From: an uncultured Roseburia sp.
Lineage (GTDB): Bacteria; Bacillota; Clostridia; Lachnospirales; Lachnospiraceae
Direction: 5' to 3'
DNA length: 55,820 bases
NCBI GenBank assembly: GCA_934309475.1
Contig: CAKRDK010000014.1
Coordinates: forward strand, 1 to 55,820
Shown here: piece by piece, positions 37,667 through 46,362 of the stretch
How the letters are laid out: every line of letters starts with the position of its first letter
How positions within the stretch are numbered: the first letter of the stretch is position 1
The notes under the pieces: model-generated
Databases searched by the model: none
What the model was told of the DNA's origin: nothing
What the model saw: only the letters and a program-made list of their open reading frames with translations
Translations under genes and position numbers: made by a program

Positions 37667-38983
37667 TTATTTTGTAATCGCAATCGGAATCAATATCTTA
37701 AGGTCAAACCAATTCTCCTTTGTATCAATACTGATGGCGCCTTCATAACGGTTTACGGTATACCGGATACTTTTGAGACCGTAGCCATGATATTTTTTCT
37801 CTTTTTTGGTTGTCACAAGCTTTCCCTCTTTATAATGTAGTCCGCCTTCATAATAATTTTCAAAACGTAGCATCAAAAAATTCTTCTGTTGTGATACCGT
37901 AACATGAATCAGCCTTTTCTCTTTATCTGCAATCTTAAGTTCACACTCAATGGCATTATCCAACGCATTTCCAAAAATACTACAGATGTCCATAACATCC
38001 ATAAAATCCAGCAATTTCCCATCTGCCACACAGGTAAATGTAATACCATGCTTTGCACAATACAGGCTTTTACTGGTGAGCACCGTATCAAGTACCTTAT
38101 TCCCCGTCTTATTCTGTGCCTCATACTGACTAATTTCCTCTTCCATCCGTTTCAGAAATTCCTCGCGCTTTACCGGGTCATCTTCACTCCTCAATACGGC
38201 AATCTGATGCTTTAAGTCATGGTACTTGTAATTAATCAAATCAATGCTCTCCCTTGACTGCTTGTATTGCACATACTGGTTCTGAAGCACACTCTGTACT
38301 GCCTCGAGTTCTCTTCTGACACGCAGTTCACAACACTGTGTCAGATGCGCATATAATATCGCAATTCCTCCTAAATCGACCATCGTTCTGATATTTCCAA
38401 TTTCAAAAGAATAGCGTCCTGAAAATGGAGTGTTCACAGACAGATAACTCAAATTGCTGACAGCAAAAACTGTAACTACAATCAATAATGCAGAAAAATA
38501 TTCCTTCGTGCTGATGTTCATTCTGCCATCTTTCGGAAGATGTTTACGCAATACTGCCCACAATACAAAAGTGACTGCAAGGTATATCGCCAAAAGCATC
38601 AAAACTCTGAAATATTCCTTTAGATTAAACTGCAAAAAAACATAACATTCTACCTGCCACTCAAAGGAAGCCACAAACTCTGCCACAACAAAAGCTATCA
38701 TTCCAAAGTAAGAAGCATCCATCACATTAACATCGCCGCAGACATAAATAAATCCTATCATCATAAACACTGCAATAATCATGCAGGGCAGCCAGAAATA
38801 GATGCGGATATCTCCTGTAAGCGTCAGGAAAATACACTGTATAGCAAGCATCCCCAGCGCAATCAGCAAGACCTTCCATGCCTGCATTCGTTTTTTCAGT
38901 GGAAGAATAAAAATAATACATGCCGCCCATTCTGCCAGAGCGGTATAAATTCGCGGAATATCCGGCATCAGATTATCAATCAT
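37667..38983 (-). CDS. GHKL-type sensor histidine kinase (AgrC-like)
   Basis: 438 aa from the ATG at 38983, which overlaps the regulator's stop (ATGA) and has GAGAGG upstream. N-terminal ~210 residues form six or seven membrane helices. DHp region YHDLKHQIAVLR carries the phospho-His; the GHKL ATPase has N-box GNALDNAIECE and G-box YHGYGLKSIRYTVNRYEG. The C-terminal GHKL type and LytTR partner place it with AgrC/ComD/VirS kinases that sense peptides or surface cues. No exporter or peptide gene is seen nearby, so the signal is unknown. Confidence 0.9.
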   Translation of the reverse strand: MIDNLMPDIPRIYTALAEWAACIIFILPLKKRMQAWKVLLIALGMLAIQCIFLTLTGDIRIYFWLPCMIIAVFMMIGFIYVCGDVNVMDASYFGMIAFVVAEFVASFEWQVECYVFLQFNLKEYFRVLMLLAIYLAVTFVLWAVLRKHLPKDGRMNISTKEYFSALLIVVTVFAVSNLSYLSVNTPFSGRYSFEIGNIRTMVDLGGIAILYAHLTQCCELRVRRELEAVQSVLQNQYVQYKQSRESIDLINYKYHDLKHQIAVLRSEDDPVKREEFLKRMEEEISQYEAQNKTGNKVLDTVLTSKSLYCAKHGITFTCVADGKLLDFMDVMDICSIFGNALDNAIECELKIADKEKRLIHVTVSQQKNFLMLRFENYYEGGLHYKEGKLVTTKKEKKYHGYGLKSIRYTVNRYEGAISIDTKENWFDLKILIPIAITK

Positions 38984-39690
38984 TTTACAACCTCTCCCCA
39001 ATATTTCGTCAGTGCTTCCATGAACTCTTTTTTGCGGGAACGGCTGAGCAGCAGCTGTTCTCCTTTTACCAGTGCGCATCCATCCTGAATACCGTCCACA
39101 TGCTGCAGATTAATCAGATAGCCTTTATTCCCACGGCAGAAATTCATCTCACTTAATTTTTCTTCTATATCTTTCATGGTGCCCGGCGATTCATAATTTC
39201 CCAAAATCGTGTGTAAAATCAGATTGTGTCCCTGACTTTCTATATAGTAGATGTTCGCAATATTAATCCTCACAGTTCCACCCTTGATGTTCACGGTAAT
39301 GACCTTCTGCTCTCTTTTCTTCATGCGGCTGATAGCACGGTTTAGACGCTGTGAAAATGCAAAATATGACACCGGCTTAAGCACATAATCCAGCGCATCC
39401 ACTGCATAACCGCGGATTGCATATTGTGCCATATTGGTAATAAAAATAATGACAACCTCTGTATCGACTTTGCGGATTTCCTCCGCCGCAGACATTCCAT
39501 CCATAAACTTCATCTCAACATCCATTAGAAGAATGTCATATTGGGATTTATATTTGTGCACAACCTGGTCTCCGTCCGAATAAATGGTAATATCAAACGT
39601 CTCACCATTTTCCTCTCCATACTGATGCAGAAATTCTTCGAGCTGCTTTGCATACATCGCTTCATCTTCTACAATTGCAATATTTATCAT
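38980..39690 (-). CDS. LytTR family response regulator
   Basis: 236 aa. Receiver domain 1-120: acidic pair VEDE (7-10), phospho-Asp in ILLMDVEMKFMDG (~54-57), conserved Thr/Lys pair (IFITN, YVLKPV). LytTR DNA-binding domain ~135-236 (ITVNIKGGTVRINIANIYYIES; FCRGNKGYLINLQHVDG; LLLSRSRKKEFMEAL). Activated by the kinase encoded next. Both GH3 genes flanking this pair have LytTR-type repeats in their upstream regions, so they are likely targets (inference). Confidence 0.93.
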   Translation of the reverse strand: MINIAIVEDEAMYAKQLEEFLHQYGEENGETFDITIYSDGDQVVHKYKSQYDILLMDVEMKFMDGMSAAEEIRKVDTEVVIIFITNMAQYAIRGYAVDALDYVLKPVSYFAFSQRLNRAISRMKKREQKVITVNIKGGTVRINIANIYYIESQGHNLILHTILGNYESPGTMKDIEEKLSEMNFCRGNKGYLINLQHVDGIQDGCALVKGEQLLLSRSRKKEFMEALTKYWGEVVK

Positions 39691-39744
39691 TCCTGCCTGT
39701 CCCTCCTGACTTTACAAAACTTCTCCAATTAAGTCCTATATAAT

Positions 39745-39773
39745 ATAATCATGTTTTTCCTCTTGTAAGTCAA
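39745..39773 (-). promoter_or_regulatory. Promoter of the LytTR regulator-kinase operon
   Basis: -35 TTGACT (39768-39773), 17-nt spacer, -10 GATTAT (39745-39750), with further TATATT overlap. No LytTR repeat seen here. Confidence 0.55.
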
Positions 39774-39839
39774 TTACTTTCCTTCAATTTTACAACAATC
39801 TCTCTTTCTCTTCCACTCAAAAAGCAAAAGAAAAACATG

Positions 39840-39876
39840 CAAAAATCCGGCTCATCGTTTCCATGAACCGGATTTA
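39840..39876 (-). terminator. Terminator of the cytosolic GH3 gene
   Basis: Minus strand: AAATCCGGTTCAT/ATGAGCCGGATTT stem with short loop, then TT. Confidence 0.85.
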
Positions 39877-39900
39877 ACTCTGTCGTTATATTTAGCGGTT

Positions 39901-42294
39901 CTAACGTTTCACCGCCGCTTTTATCAGATGTGCCGTTCCTTTAATACGGTGTCCGTTTGCCATCTCCGTCAATGCCTCTGCCATCTCCATTGTAACAATG
40001 CCTCCGGTCATCTTGGCGTAACCTCGTATTGGCATATTGTAGTTAAAAAGGACATTCAGATTCGGCTCGCCCTTCCACTCACTGATTTTAAGCATCAATT
40101 TCAGAATTCCATAAAAGAGTTTTCCAAGGATTCCCTTTCCATAATAAAGCTGGCATACGGCATCATTCATGCGGATTTCTCCGCTCCAGCTGCCATCCGG
40201 AATCTCCCTGCCATACAATTTTCGGTATACATCGTCCCCGACATTTTCGATTTTTCCGCTGAAGTATTCCGGTAATTCTTCCTTACTGTATCCGCCCAGC
40301 GCAACCGTTCCCTCCACGGAAATTTTTTCCTGAAGCACCATGCTTTCTGCGTCTTTTCCAATCATAATCTGATAGACACCTGTTTCCACTTCCCATGTAT
40401 TGGTTCTGGTATCGAAAAAGCGAAATGTCTTGTCATCAAATGCAATATGTACGTCCTTCTTCTCTCCCGGTTCAAGTGTCACTCTTGCAAATCCCTTTAA
40501 TTCCCTTATTGGACGGAATACCGTATCCGACTGCTTTCCAACATAAAGCTGTGCCACCTCTGCTCCTGCCACCGCTCCGGTATTTTGGATTGTAAAAGTA
40601 ACACCCTTCTCGTCTACTTTCAGATTATCATAGGAAAAAGTTGTATAACTTAATCCATATCCAAATGGGAAACGTACTTTTTTCCCGATACTTGTGTAAT
40701 AGCGGTAGCCCACATAAAGTCCCTCGCGGTACTCACTGCTTCGTTCTTTGCTTGGATAATAATTGTATGCCGGCGTATCTTCATAACAAAGAGGATAGGT
40801 TTCATTTAATCTTCCTCCCGGACAGACCTTTCCTGTCAGCACGTTCAGCATTGCAGATGCCCCTGCCTGTCCTCCCAGATATCCATGCACAATGCCCTTT
40901 ACATCATTGTACCATGGCATCTCGATAGAAGAGCCTGCTGACAGCACCACAACTACATTTTTATTCACATTTGCAATCTGCTCAATTAGCTCATTCTGCG
41001 CCAGAGGCATATGCATATGGGTACGGTCTAGACCTTCCGACTCACTGATTTCATCAAGACCTGCAAATACCAATACCACGTCAGCTGCCCTTGCTGCTTC
41101 TACAGCTCTTTGCACAAGTGATGCTTTGGGCTTGCGGTTTCTGATATAACCCTGCTCGTAAGCAGTCATTTCAAGTCCGCTCTCCCCGATTACATCTAAT
41201 ACAGCTTCCGGCTGTTTCGTCGGATTTACAAGAGATGAGCCTGCTCCCTGATAACGCGGTGTTTTAGCAAAATCACCAATAACGGCTACCCTTGTTCCCC
41301 TTTTCAACGGAAGAATCTTTTCCTCGTTTTTCAAAAGAACAATACTTTCTTCCGCCGCTTTTCTCGCAAGTGCGTGATGACCCTCTATATCAAATTCTGT
41401 TCCTTTTCCATCTACGGTTGCCTGATGTGTTGCAAAAATAACATTCAGCAGTTCATCCAGACGCTGGTCTAATACTTTCTCCGGCAATATACCGTTTTCG
41501 ACTGCGCGGACAATGTCACGCATACCGGACTTTCCGGTACCCGGCATCTCTAAATGGCTTCCATTCATGACACCTAAAGCATGGTCATTACTTCCCCCCC
41601 AGTCTGACACGACATAACCATCGAATCCCCATTCATCCACCAGAATCTCCTGAAGCATATGTCTGTTTTCATTTGCATAGACTCCATTTATCTCATTATA
41701 AGAAGACATGATGGACTTAGATTTTCCTTCCTTCACTGCAATTTCGAATCCGGTCGTATATATCTCGCGAAAAGTACGTTCATCTACAACAGAATCACTT
41801 GCCATACGACGAAGTTCCTGACTGTTGGCTGCAAAATGTTTCGGGCATGCCGCAATTCCTTTGCTTTGGATTCCCTTGACGTATGCAGCCGCCATCTTCC
41901 CCGCATGATAGGGATCTTCTGAAAAATATTCAAAATTACGTCCGCAAAGCGGGCTTCTCTTAATATTTAAGCCAGGCCCCAAAATCACGTTTACATCCAT
42001 AGTCACCGCTTCTTCTGCCAATGCGACACCTATCTCTTCGCCAAGCTTCTCATCCCAACTGTTTGCGATGGTTGCAGCCGTTGGAAAACAGGTTGCCGGA
42101 AGGCTGGCGTTTAAGCCCAAATGGTCACCAGCTCCCGCCTGTCTTCTGAGTCCGTGTGGTCCATCCGACATGGCCATGGACGGAATCCCATATTTTTCGA
42201 AATCAACCGTTTCCCATGTATTTTTTCCCGACATCATCAGTGCCTTTTCTTCTAATGTCATCTGCTCTATGATTTTTCCATACTTTAAGCTCAT
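39901..42294 (-). CDS. GH3 family beta-glycosidase (probable beta-glucosidase)
   Basis: 797 aa, no signal peptide, so cytosolic. Start at 42294 with AAGGAG 7 nt upstream; the longer frame is a basic spurious extension. Standard order: TIM barrel 1-~300 (AMSDGPHGLR, RNFEYFSEDP, CPKHFAANSQE, GYVVSDWGGSND with nucleophile Asp231), alpha/beta sandwich ~320-560 (ESIVLLKNEEKILPL; VLVFAGLDEISESEGLDR; acid/base region), Fn3-like ~590-680. An extra C-terminal ~110 residues end in a helical tail not typical of the minimal family. Would hydrolyse imported beta-linked oligosaccharides. LytTR-type box upstream. Confidence 0.93.
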   Translation of the reverse strand: MSLKYGKIIEQMTLEEKALMMSGKNTWETVDFEKYGIPSMAMSDGPHGLRRQAGAGDHLGLNASLPATCFPTAATIANSWDEKLGEEIGVALAEEAVTMDVNVILGPGLNIKRSPLCGRNFEYFSEDPYHAGKMAAAYVKGIQSKGIAACPKHFAANSQELRRMASDSVVDERTFREIYTTGFEIAVKEGKSKSIMSSYNEINGVYANENRHMLQEILVDEWGFDGYVVSDWGGSNDHALGVMNGSHLEMPGTGKSGMRDIVRAVENGILPEKVLDQRLDELLNVIFATHQATVDGKGTEFDIEGHHALARKAAEESIVLLKNEEKILPLKRGTRVAVIGDFAKTPRYQGAGSSLVNPTKQPEAVLDVIGESGLEMTAYEQGYIRNRKPKASLVQRAVEAARAADVVLVFAGLDEISESEGLDRTHMHMPLAQNELIEQIANVNKNVVVVLSAGSSIEMPWYNDVKGIVHGYLGGQAGASAMLNVLTGKVCPGGRLNETYPLCYEDTPAYNYYPSKERSSEYREGLYVGYRYYTSIGKKVRFPFGYGLSYTTFSYDNLKVDEKGVTFTIQNTGAVAGAEVAQLYVGKQSDTVFRPIRELKGFARVTLEPGEKKDVHIAFDDKTFRFFDTRTNTWEVETGVYQIMIGKDAESMVLQEKISVEGTVALGGYSKEELPEYFSGKIENVGDDVYRKLYGREIPDGSWSGEIRMNDAVCQLYYGKGILGKLFYGILKLMLKISEWKGEPNLNVLFNYNMPIRGYAKMTGGIVTMEMAEALTEMANGHRIKGTAHLIKAAVKR

Positions 42295-42424
42295 TTTTCC
42301 ACTCCTTTTCTGCTTTAACCCTGACTTCCTACCTGCAGGTCTTCTTCTCATACTTCTCTGTGTCAAAACTCTCAGTTCACTATCTGCATCTTAACACATT
42401 TGACAGCCTTTAAGAAAAATATGC

Positions 42425-42454
42425 ATAAATGGTGGTTTTTTTGACATAAACTGC
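42425..42454 (-). promoter_or_regulatory. LytTR-type direct repeat upstream of the cytosolic GH3 gene
   Basis: Minus strand: GCAGTTTAT (42446-42454) and ACCATTTAT (42425-42433), period 21, each 8 of 9 to the LytTR pattern. The first half-site, with flanking TGCAGTTTATG, is identical to that before the other GH3 gene. Confidence 0.6.
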
Positions 42455-42480
42455 ATCTGAAAACTTCGCGGAAAATACCA

Positions 42481-43116
42481 TTATTTCATACACTTTTTAC
42501 AGATGTCCTCTAAGCAGCACCGCTCACAGTGCGGTTTCGTCCGCGCCGTGCACACTTCCCGTCCGTGTTCCACAAACCTGTGACACAAATCATTGCCTTC
42601 CTCCGGTGGAACGAGTTTCCAGAGTTCCATCTCCACCTTCTTCGGGTCTTTGATGCCGTCCACAAGTCCAATCCGGTTCGACAGGCGAATGCAGTGCGTG
42701 TCTGTCACAATGGCAGGCTTTCCAAAAACATCTCCCATAATCAGATTGGCGCTTTTTCTTCCCACGCCCGGAAGTTCTAACAGTTTATCGAAGTCATCCG
42801 GCACATTTCCATGATATTTTTCCCATAGGATCTTCATACATGCACTGATGTCGCGCGCTTTGCTTTTTCCCAGACCACAGGGACGTACCAGCTCCTCGAT
42901 TTCCTCCACCGGAGCCTCCGCCAATGCCTTGACATCGGGAAATTTTTCATATAATTTTTTCACAACTACATTTACTCTTGCATCAGTACACTGAGCCGCC
43001 AACCGGACACTCACTAAAAGTTTCCATGCATCATCATAATTTAAACTACAGGATGCATCCGGATATTCCTTTTTCAAACGCTCAACTACTTCTGCCGCCA
43101 ACTCTTTTTTTCTCAT
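42481..43116 (-). CDS. nth: Endonuclease III
   Basis: 211 aa DNA glycosylase/AP lyase that removes oxidised pyrimidines. Helix-hairpin-helix LPGVGRKSANLIMGD (~115-129) with catalytic Lys, catalytic Asp in VTDTHCIRLSNRIG, and the 4Fe-4S cluster Cys set at the C-terminus (CTARTKPHCERCCLEDIC). The start at 43116 has AAGGA 9 nt upstream; a start three codons earlier is possible. Confidence 0.95.
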   Translation of the reverse strand: MRKKELAAEVVERLKKEYPDASCSLNYDDAWKLLVSVRLAAQCTDARVNVVVKKLYEKFPDVKALAEAPVEEIEELVRPCGLGKSKARDISACMKILWEKYHGNVPDDFDKLLELPGVGRKSANLIMGDVFGKPAIVTDTHCIRLSNRIGLVDGIKDPKKVEMELWKLVPPEEGNDLCHRFVEHGREVCTARTKPHCERCCLEDICKKCMK

Positions 43117-43173
43117 CTTTTCCATTCCTTTTCTGTCCGAAGTATCCGAAATAAAACGAACTGATTATCTTAA

Positions 43174-43182
43174 ATTATAGCA
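43174..43182 (-). promoter_or_regulatory. Extended -10 promoter of nth
   Basis: TGCTATAAT (TGnTATAAT) on minus about 58 nt before the nth start, abutting the hairpin at 43183-43234. Confidence 0.55.
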
Positions 43183-43234
43183 CAGCCCCCGGACAAACGC
43201 ATCTTCTAAAAACTTCCTGCACTCATCCGGAGGC
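43183..43234. repeat. Long-loop hairpin between the DnaJ-like gene and nth
   Basis: ACAGCC(T)CCGGA pairs with TCCGG(G)GGCTGT, a ~12-bp stem with G-U pairs and a ~30-nt loop, just after the DnaJ-like stop. Lacks a T-tract; it may still end or stabilise the heat-shock transcript. Confidence 0.55.
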
Positions 43235-43247
43235 TGTATTTTTCTCA

Positions 43248-44231
43248 TTAAGCGGCACCTTTTCCTCTGCCACCGCATGCTTCCTCGAATTCTTTTAATT
43301 TTTTCTTTGCTTCCTCGCTGATATTCTTAGGAACCTGAATCTGAATGGTCACATACTGGCTTCCTTTCTGGCTGCCGCCGTTCATAACCGGTATGCCTTT
43401 GTCCTTTAATCTGATTTTACTTCCAGACTGCGTGCCCGGACGTACCTTACAGATAACTTTTCCATACAGCGTGTCTACCATGATTTCGCCGCCTAGTACC
43501 GCAGTTGTAAAAGGAATACTTGCTGTCGTATAGACATCCGCACCCTTCCGTTCAAATCCAGGCTTACTGCCGACCTTTACTTTCAGCAATAAATCGCCCG
43601 GCTTTCCACCGTTTCTTCCCGGCATTCCTTTTCCACGCAGACGAATCGTCTTTCCCGTGTCAATCCCCGCCGGAATGTGAACTTTCAAAGCCGTCTCACC
43701 CTGTCCGCTTCCATCGGTAAGGCGCACCACCTTATCGGCGCCAAAGGCTGCCTCGTCAAATGTGACACTAATCTCCGACTGAATGTCGGAACCATCCTCC
43801 GACCACTGCTGTCCTCCAAAGCCGCTGCTATGGAAACTGCTTCCGAAACCATGTCCAAAGCCTCCTCCAAAACCTCCGTCTCCTCCGAACAGATTTTTCA
43901 AAATATCATCGACGTTGTCTCCCTCGAAATGAAATTCCTGATAACCACCGCCAGGCTCCCGATAGGTGTAGGAACCCGCGCCATCCTGTCCGGGTGCACT
44001 GCCATCGAATGCCGCATGTCCGAACTGGTCATACAATTTCTTTTTCTCCGGGTCACTTAGAATTGTATAGGCTTCCGTTACTTCCTTAAACTTTTCCTCC
44101 GCCTGCGGATTGCCCGCGTTGGTATCGGGGTGATATTTTTTTGCAAGTTTACGGTATGCCTTCTTGATTGCCGCCTGATCCGCATTTTTCTGCAGACCTA
44201 AGACTTCATAATAATCCCGTTTTGCTGCCAT
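43248..44231 (-). CDS. DnaJ-like co-chaperone without zinc finger (CbpA/DnaJ C-terminal type)
   Basis: 327 aa. J domain 1-70 ([28 protein letters not shown] with HPD), Gly/Phe-rich linker ~75-135 ([15 protein letters not shown]), then the DnaJ C-terminal substrate domains ([16 protein letters not shown] ... [12 protein letters not shown]). The four CxxCxGxG zinc repeats of true DnaJ are missing, as in CbpA. Recruits Hsp70 (DnaK, not in this window). Lies downstream of hsp20 and likely shares its CIRCE-controlled promoter. Confidence 0.92.
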   Translation of the reverse strand: MAAKRDYYEVLGLQKNADQAAIKKAYRKLAKKYHPDTNAGNPQAEEKFKEVTEAYTILSDPEKKKLYDQFGHAAFDGSAPGQDGAGSYTYREPGGGYQEFHFEGDNVDDILKNLFGGDGGFGGGFGHGFGSSFHSSGFGGQQWSEDGSDIQSEISVTFDEAAFGADKVVRLTDGSGQGETALKVHIPAGIDTGKTIRLRGKGMPGRNGGKPGDLLLKVKVGSKPGFERKGADVYTTASIPFTTAVLGGEIMVDTLYGKVICKVRPGTQSGSKIRLKDKGIPVMNGGSQKGSQYVTIQIQVPKNISEEAKKKLKEFEEACGGRGKGAA

Positions 44232-44257
44232 TCTTTTTCCTCCTCTCTTAAGCCCAA

Positions 44258-44289
44258 AGTACCCCGCAAGAACTTGCCTGCGGGGTACT
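44258..44289. repeat. Strong hairpin between hsp20 and the DnaJ-like gene
   Basis: AGTACCCCGCA/TGCGGGGTACT 11-bp perfect stem, 10-nt loop. No T-tract follows on minus, so it may be an mRNA processing or stability element that sets the hsp20:dnaJ ratio. Confidence 0.75.
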
Positions 44290-44329
44290 CACTGTCACCA
44301 TCTATGCTTCCATAGCCGGTCTTTTCACT

Positions 44330-44803
44330 TTAGCCTTCAATCATAATCTGTTTCTTTGCTTCTACTTCCTTCTCATCTACTTTCGGGATGACAAGTTTGA
44401 GAATGCCATGTTTGAAACTTGCCTGAATCTCTTCCTGTTTCACATCATCGCCCACATAGAAGCTTCTCTGGCAGCTTCCCGCATATCTCTCACGACGGAT
44501 GAATCTGCCGGATTTCTTCTCCTTCTCATCTTCATCCAATCCTTTCGTTGCGGTAATGGTCAAATATCCGTTTTCTAAGGAAGCTTGAATCTCCTCTTTC
44601 TTAAATCCCGGAAGATCCATCTCTAATTCGTAATCTTTCTCGTTCTCTTTGATATCTGTCTTCATCAGATTCTGCGCATTATGCCCGTACAGCTTCCGGT
44701 CAACATTTCGAATTGCACGGTCATCAAACCAAGGGTCATTCCATAAAGAATCATCAAACAATGTGTCAAAAAAGTTTCCATTTACAATACTCGGTGTATA
44801 CAT
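44330..44803 (-). CDS. Hsp20/alpha-crystallin small heat-shock protein
   Basis: 157 aa. Variable N-terminal ~45 residues, then the alpha-crystallin domain (DIKENEKDYELEMDLPGFKKEEIQASLENGYLTI region, ~50-140; RRERYAGSCQRSFYVGDDV; ASFKHGILKLVIPK) and a short tail. ATP-independent holdase that keeps denatured proteins soluble. Under a sigma-A promoter overlapped by a perfect CIRCE operator, so repressed by HrcA and induced by heat (established for CIRCE). First gene of hsp20-dnaJ-like. Confidence 0.95.
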   Translation of the reverse strand: MYTPSIVNGNFFDTLFDDSLWNDPWFDDRAIRNVDRKLYGHNAQNLMKTDIKENEKDYELEMDLPGFKKEEIQASLENGYLTITATKGLDEDEKEKKSGRFIRRERYAGSCQRSFYVGDDVKQEEIQASFKHGILKLVIPKVDEKEVEAKKQIMIEG

Positions 44804-44921
44804 AAGTCATCTCTCCTTCCAAATATGCGCTTTCTGGTCTTTCCAGGAAGTCGTGATGTTCATTGCTCTCTCGAACCGGTCACTCTGTTTTCTCAACTTC
44901 ATTTCCTCTGTTCTTGATTCT

Positions 44922-44950
44922 GTTATATCACCTTTATTAGCACTCGTCAA
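44922..44950 (-). promoter_or_regulatory. Sigma-A promoter of hsp20
   Basis: -35 TTGACG (44945-44950), 17-nt spacer, -10 TATAAC (44922-44927); the -35 lies inside the CIRCE element. Confidence 0.85.
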
Positions 44951-44963
44951 TAGCGAGTGCTAA
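44937..44963. promoter_or_regulatory. CIRCE operator (HrcA binding site)
   Basis: Perfect TTAGCACTC-N9-GAGTGCTAA. Covers the hsp20 -35 box. Confidence 0.97.
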
Positions 44964-45011
44964 TAATTTTTGTGAATTTTCTGTGAACTCTTTTTTTCAG
45001 GATGTCTTACA

Positions 45012-45041
45012 AAAATGTAAGATAACACCCCAAAATGTAAG
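45012..45041 (+). promoter_or_regulatory. 10-bp direct repeat with 20-bp period upstream of the esterase-like gene
   Basis: AAAATGTAAG at 45012-45021 and again at 45032-45041. The first also forms CTTACA/TGTAAG, and AACACC/GGTGTT surrounds the second. Suggests a site for a dimeric regulator on one DNA face. No clear -35/-10 was assigned here. Confidence 0.4.
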
Positions 45042-45133
45042 GTGTTTCCATGGATTTTCCTTTCCACGTTCTGTTACGCTGTATTCGAAAGGTTATAAAC
45101 ACAACACCTATTCTAAAAAAGGAGAGTAGTTCA

Positions 45134-46357
45134 ATGAAAAAAATATTCCATTACTTTTTTACCATTTTATTTTTCTTATGTCCCCTTCTGCTGGCAGGCT
45201 GCCGGCACGGCGACAATCCCTATGAAGATTACGCAAAAGAAGTTTCCGAAATAACGATTCCGGAGCAGGTGGAAATCGTGGCACTCGGCGAAGCCACGCA
45301 CGGCAATGCCGAATTCCAGCAGTTAAAACTGGATTTGTTAAAACTTCTTGTGGAAAACGGTTCTGTCCGTTCTTTTGCATTAGAGTGCGACTTTGGGGAT
45401 GCTGCCCTGACAAACCAATATATCCATGGCGGTGATGGCACTGCCAAAGAAGCGGCTGCTGCATTGGAATTCCATATCTACCAGACTTCGCAGATAGAGG
45501 AACTTCTGCAATGGATGCACGATTATAACGAAACTGCCACCGCAGATGAACAGCTCAATTTTTACGGATTTGACATGCAAAGCTATGAAGCAAGTTTTCA
45601 CTTTCTCCGTGATTTTTGCATCGCAAATTCAATTGATACAACGGAGTTAAACAGACTTTTTGACGAAAACGAAGATGGCTCCCTGCTTTACACAAACGGG
45701 GAACGCATTGAAATCTTACAGAACACACAGGCTGCACTTGACGCATCCGCCCAGACCGATGAGACACGTTTTGCCTCACAATGTCTCACGTGCGTCATGC
45801 AAAACTGTGAACTTGGAAAAATTTATACGACAGATCCTGCCCAATATAACACATTGCGTGACAGCTATATGGCACAGAATATCTCCTGGATTGCCGATAC
45901 GGAAAAAGCTCTCGGCCATCCCTGTATTTATATCAGCGGCCACAACGGCCATGTCGCCAAACAGGATAATGCCTACGAAAACACCGGATCTATTCTGGCA
46001 AAACAATACAACAGCCACTATTTTGTCATTGGCACCGATTTTTACCGGACGCACTGCAACCTTCCTTCCGGAAACAAACGTACCGTAAAATCTTTTGCTT
46101 CCAAAGACCCTCTTGCAAAAATGGCTGCTGCATCCGGTTTTTCCATCTCCTACCTGGACTTCACCGATGCCATGCAGAATGAAACGTTAAAAGAACTTAT
46201 CACCAATCCGATGAAAATGGGGTGTCTCGGCGAATCTTACGCCTTTTATATGAAGCTGTTCCCGCAGACGTATCGCATCGAAGCGACTCCGCTCGATTTA
46301 TACGACGGCATGATTTTCGTCACGGACGCATCTCCAACGAACATTTCGGAATCGTAG
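45134..46357 (+). CDS. Erythromycin-esterase-family lipoprotein
   Basis: 407 aa; start at 45134 with AAAGGAGAG upstream. Lipoprotein signal: basic start, hydrophobic core, lipobox LLAGC (Cys ~23). The Ere-like domain shows GEATHGNAEFQQLK (catalytic His/Glu region), FALECDFGDAA, IHGGDG, YGFDMQS and SGHNGHVAK. Ere enzymes hydrolyse the macrolide lactone, but many family members have other or unknown substrates. The lipid anchor puts it outside the membrane, unusual for classical cytosolic EreA/EreB. Resistance is not implied by sequence alone. Only 5 bp separate its stop from the convergent GGDEF gene. Confidence 0.85.
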   Translation: MKKIFHYFFTILFFLCPLLLAGCRHGDNPYEDYAKEVSEITIPEQVEIVALGEATHGNAEFQQLKLDLLKLLVENGSVRSFALECDFGDAALTNQYIHGGDGTAKEAAAALEFHIYQTSQIEELLQWMHDYNETATADEQLNFYGFDMQSYEASFHFLRDFCIANSIDTTELNRLFDENEDGSLLYTNGERIEILQNTQAALDASAQTDETRFASQCLTCVMQNCELGKIYTTDPAQYNTLRDSYMAQNISWIADTEKALGHPCIYISGHNGHVAKQDNAYENTGSILAKQYNSHYFVIGTDFYRTHCNLPSGNKRTVKSFASKDPLAKMAAASGFSISYLDFTDAMQNETLKELITNPMKMGCLGESYAFYMKLFPQTYRIEATPLDLYDGMIFVTDASPTNISES

Positions 46358-46362
46358 GTTTC

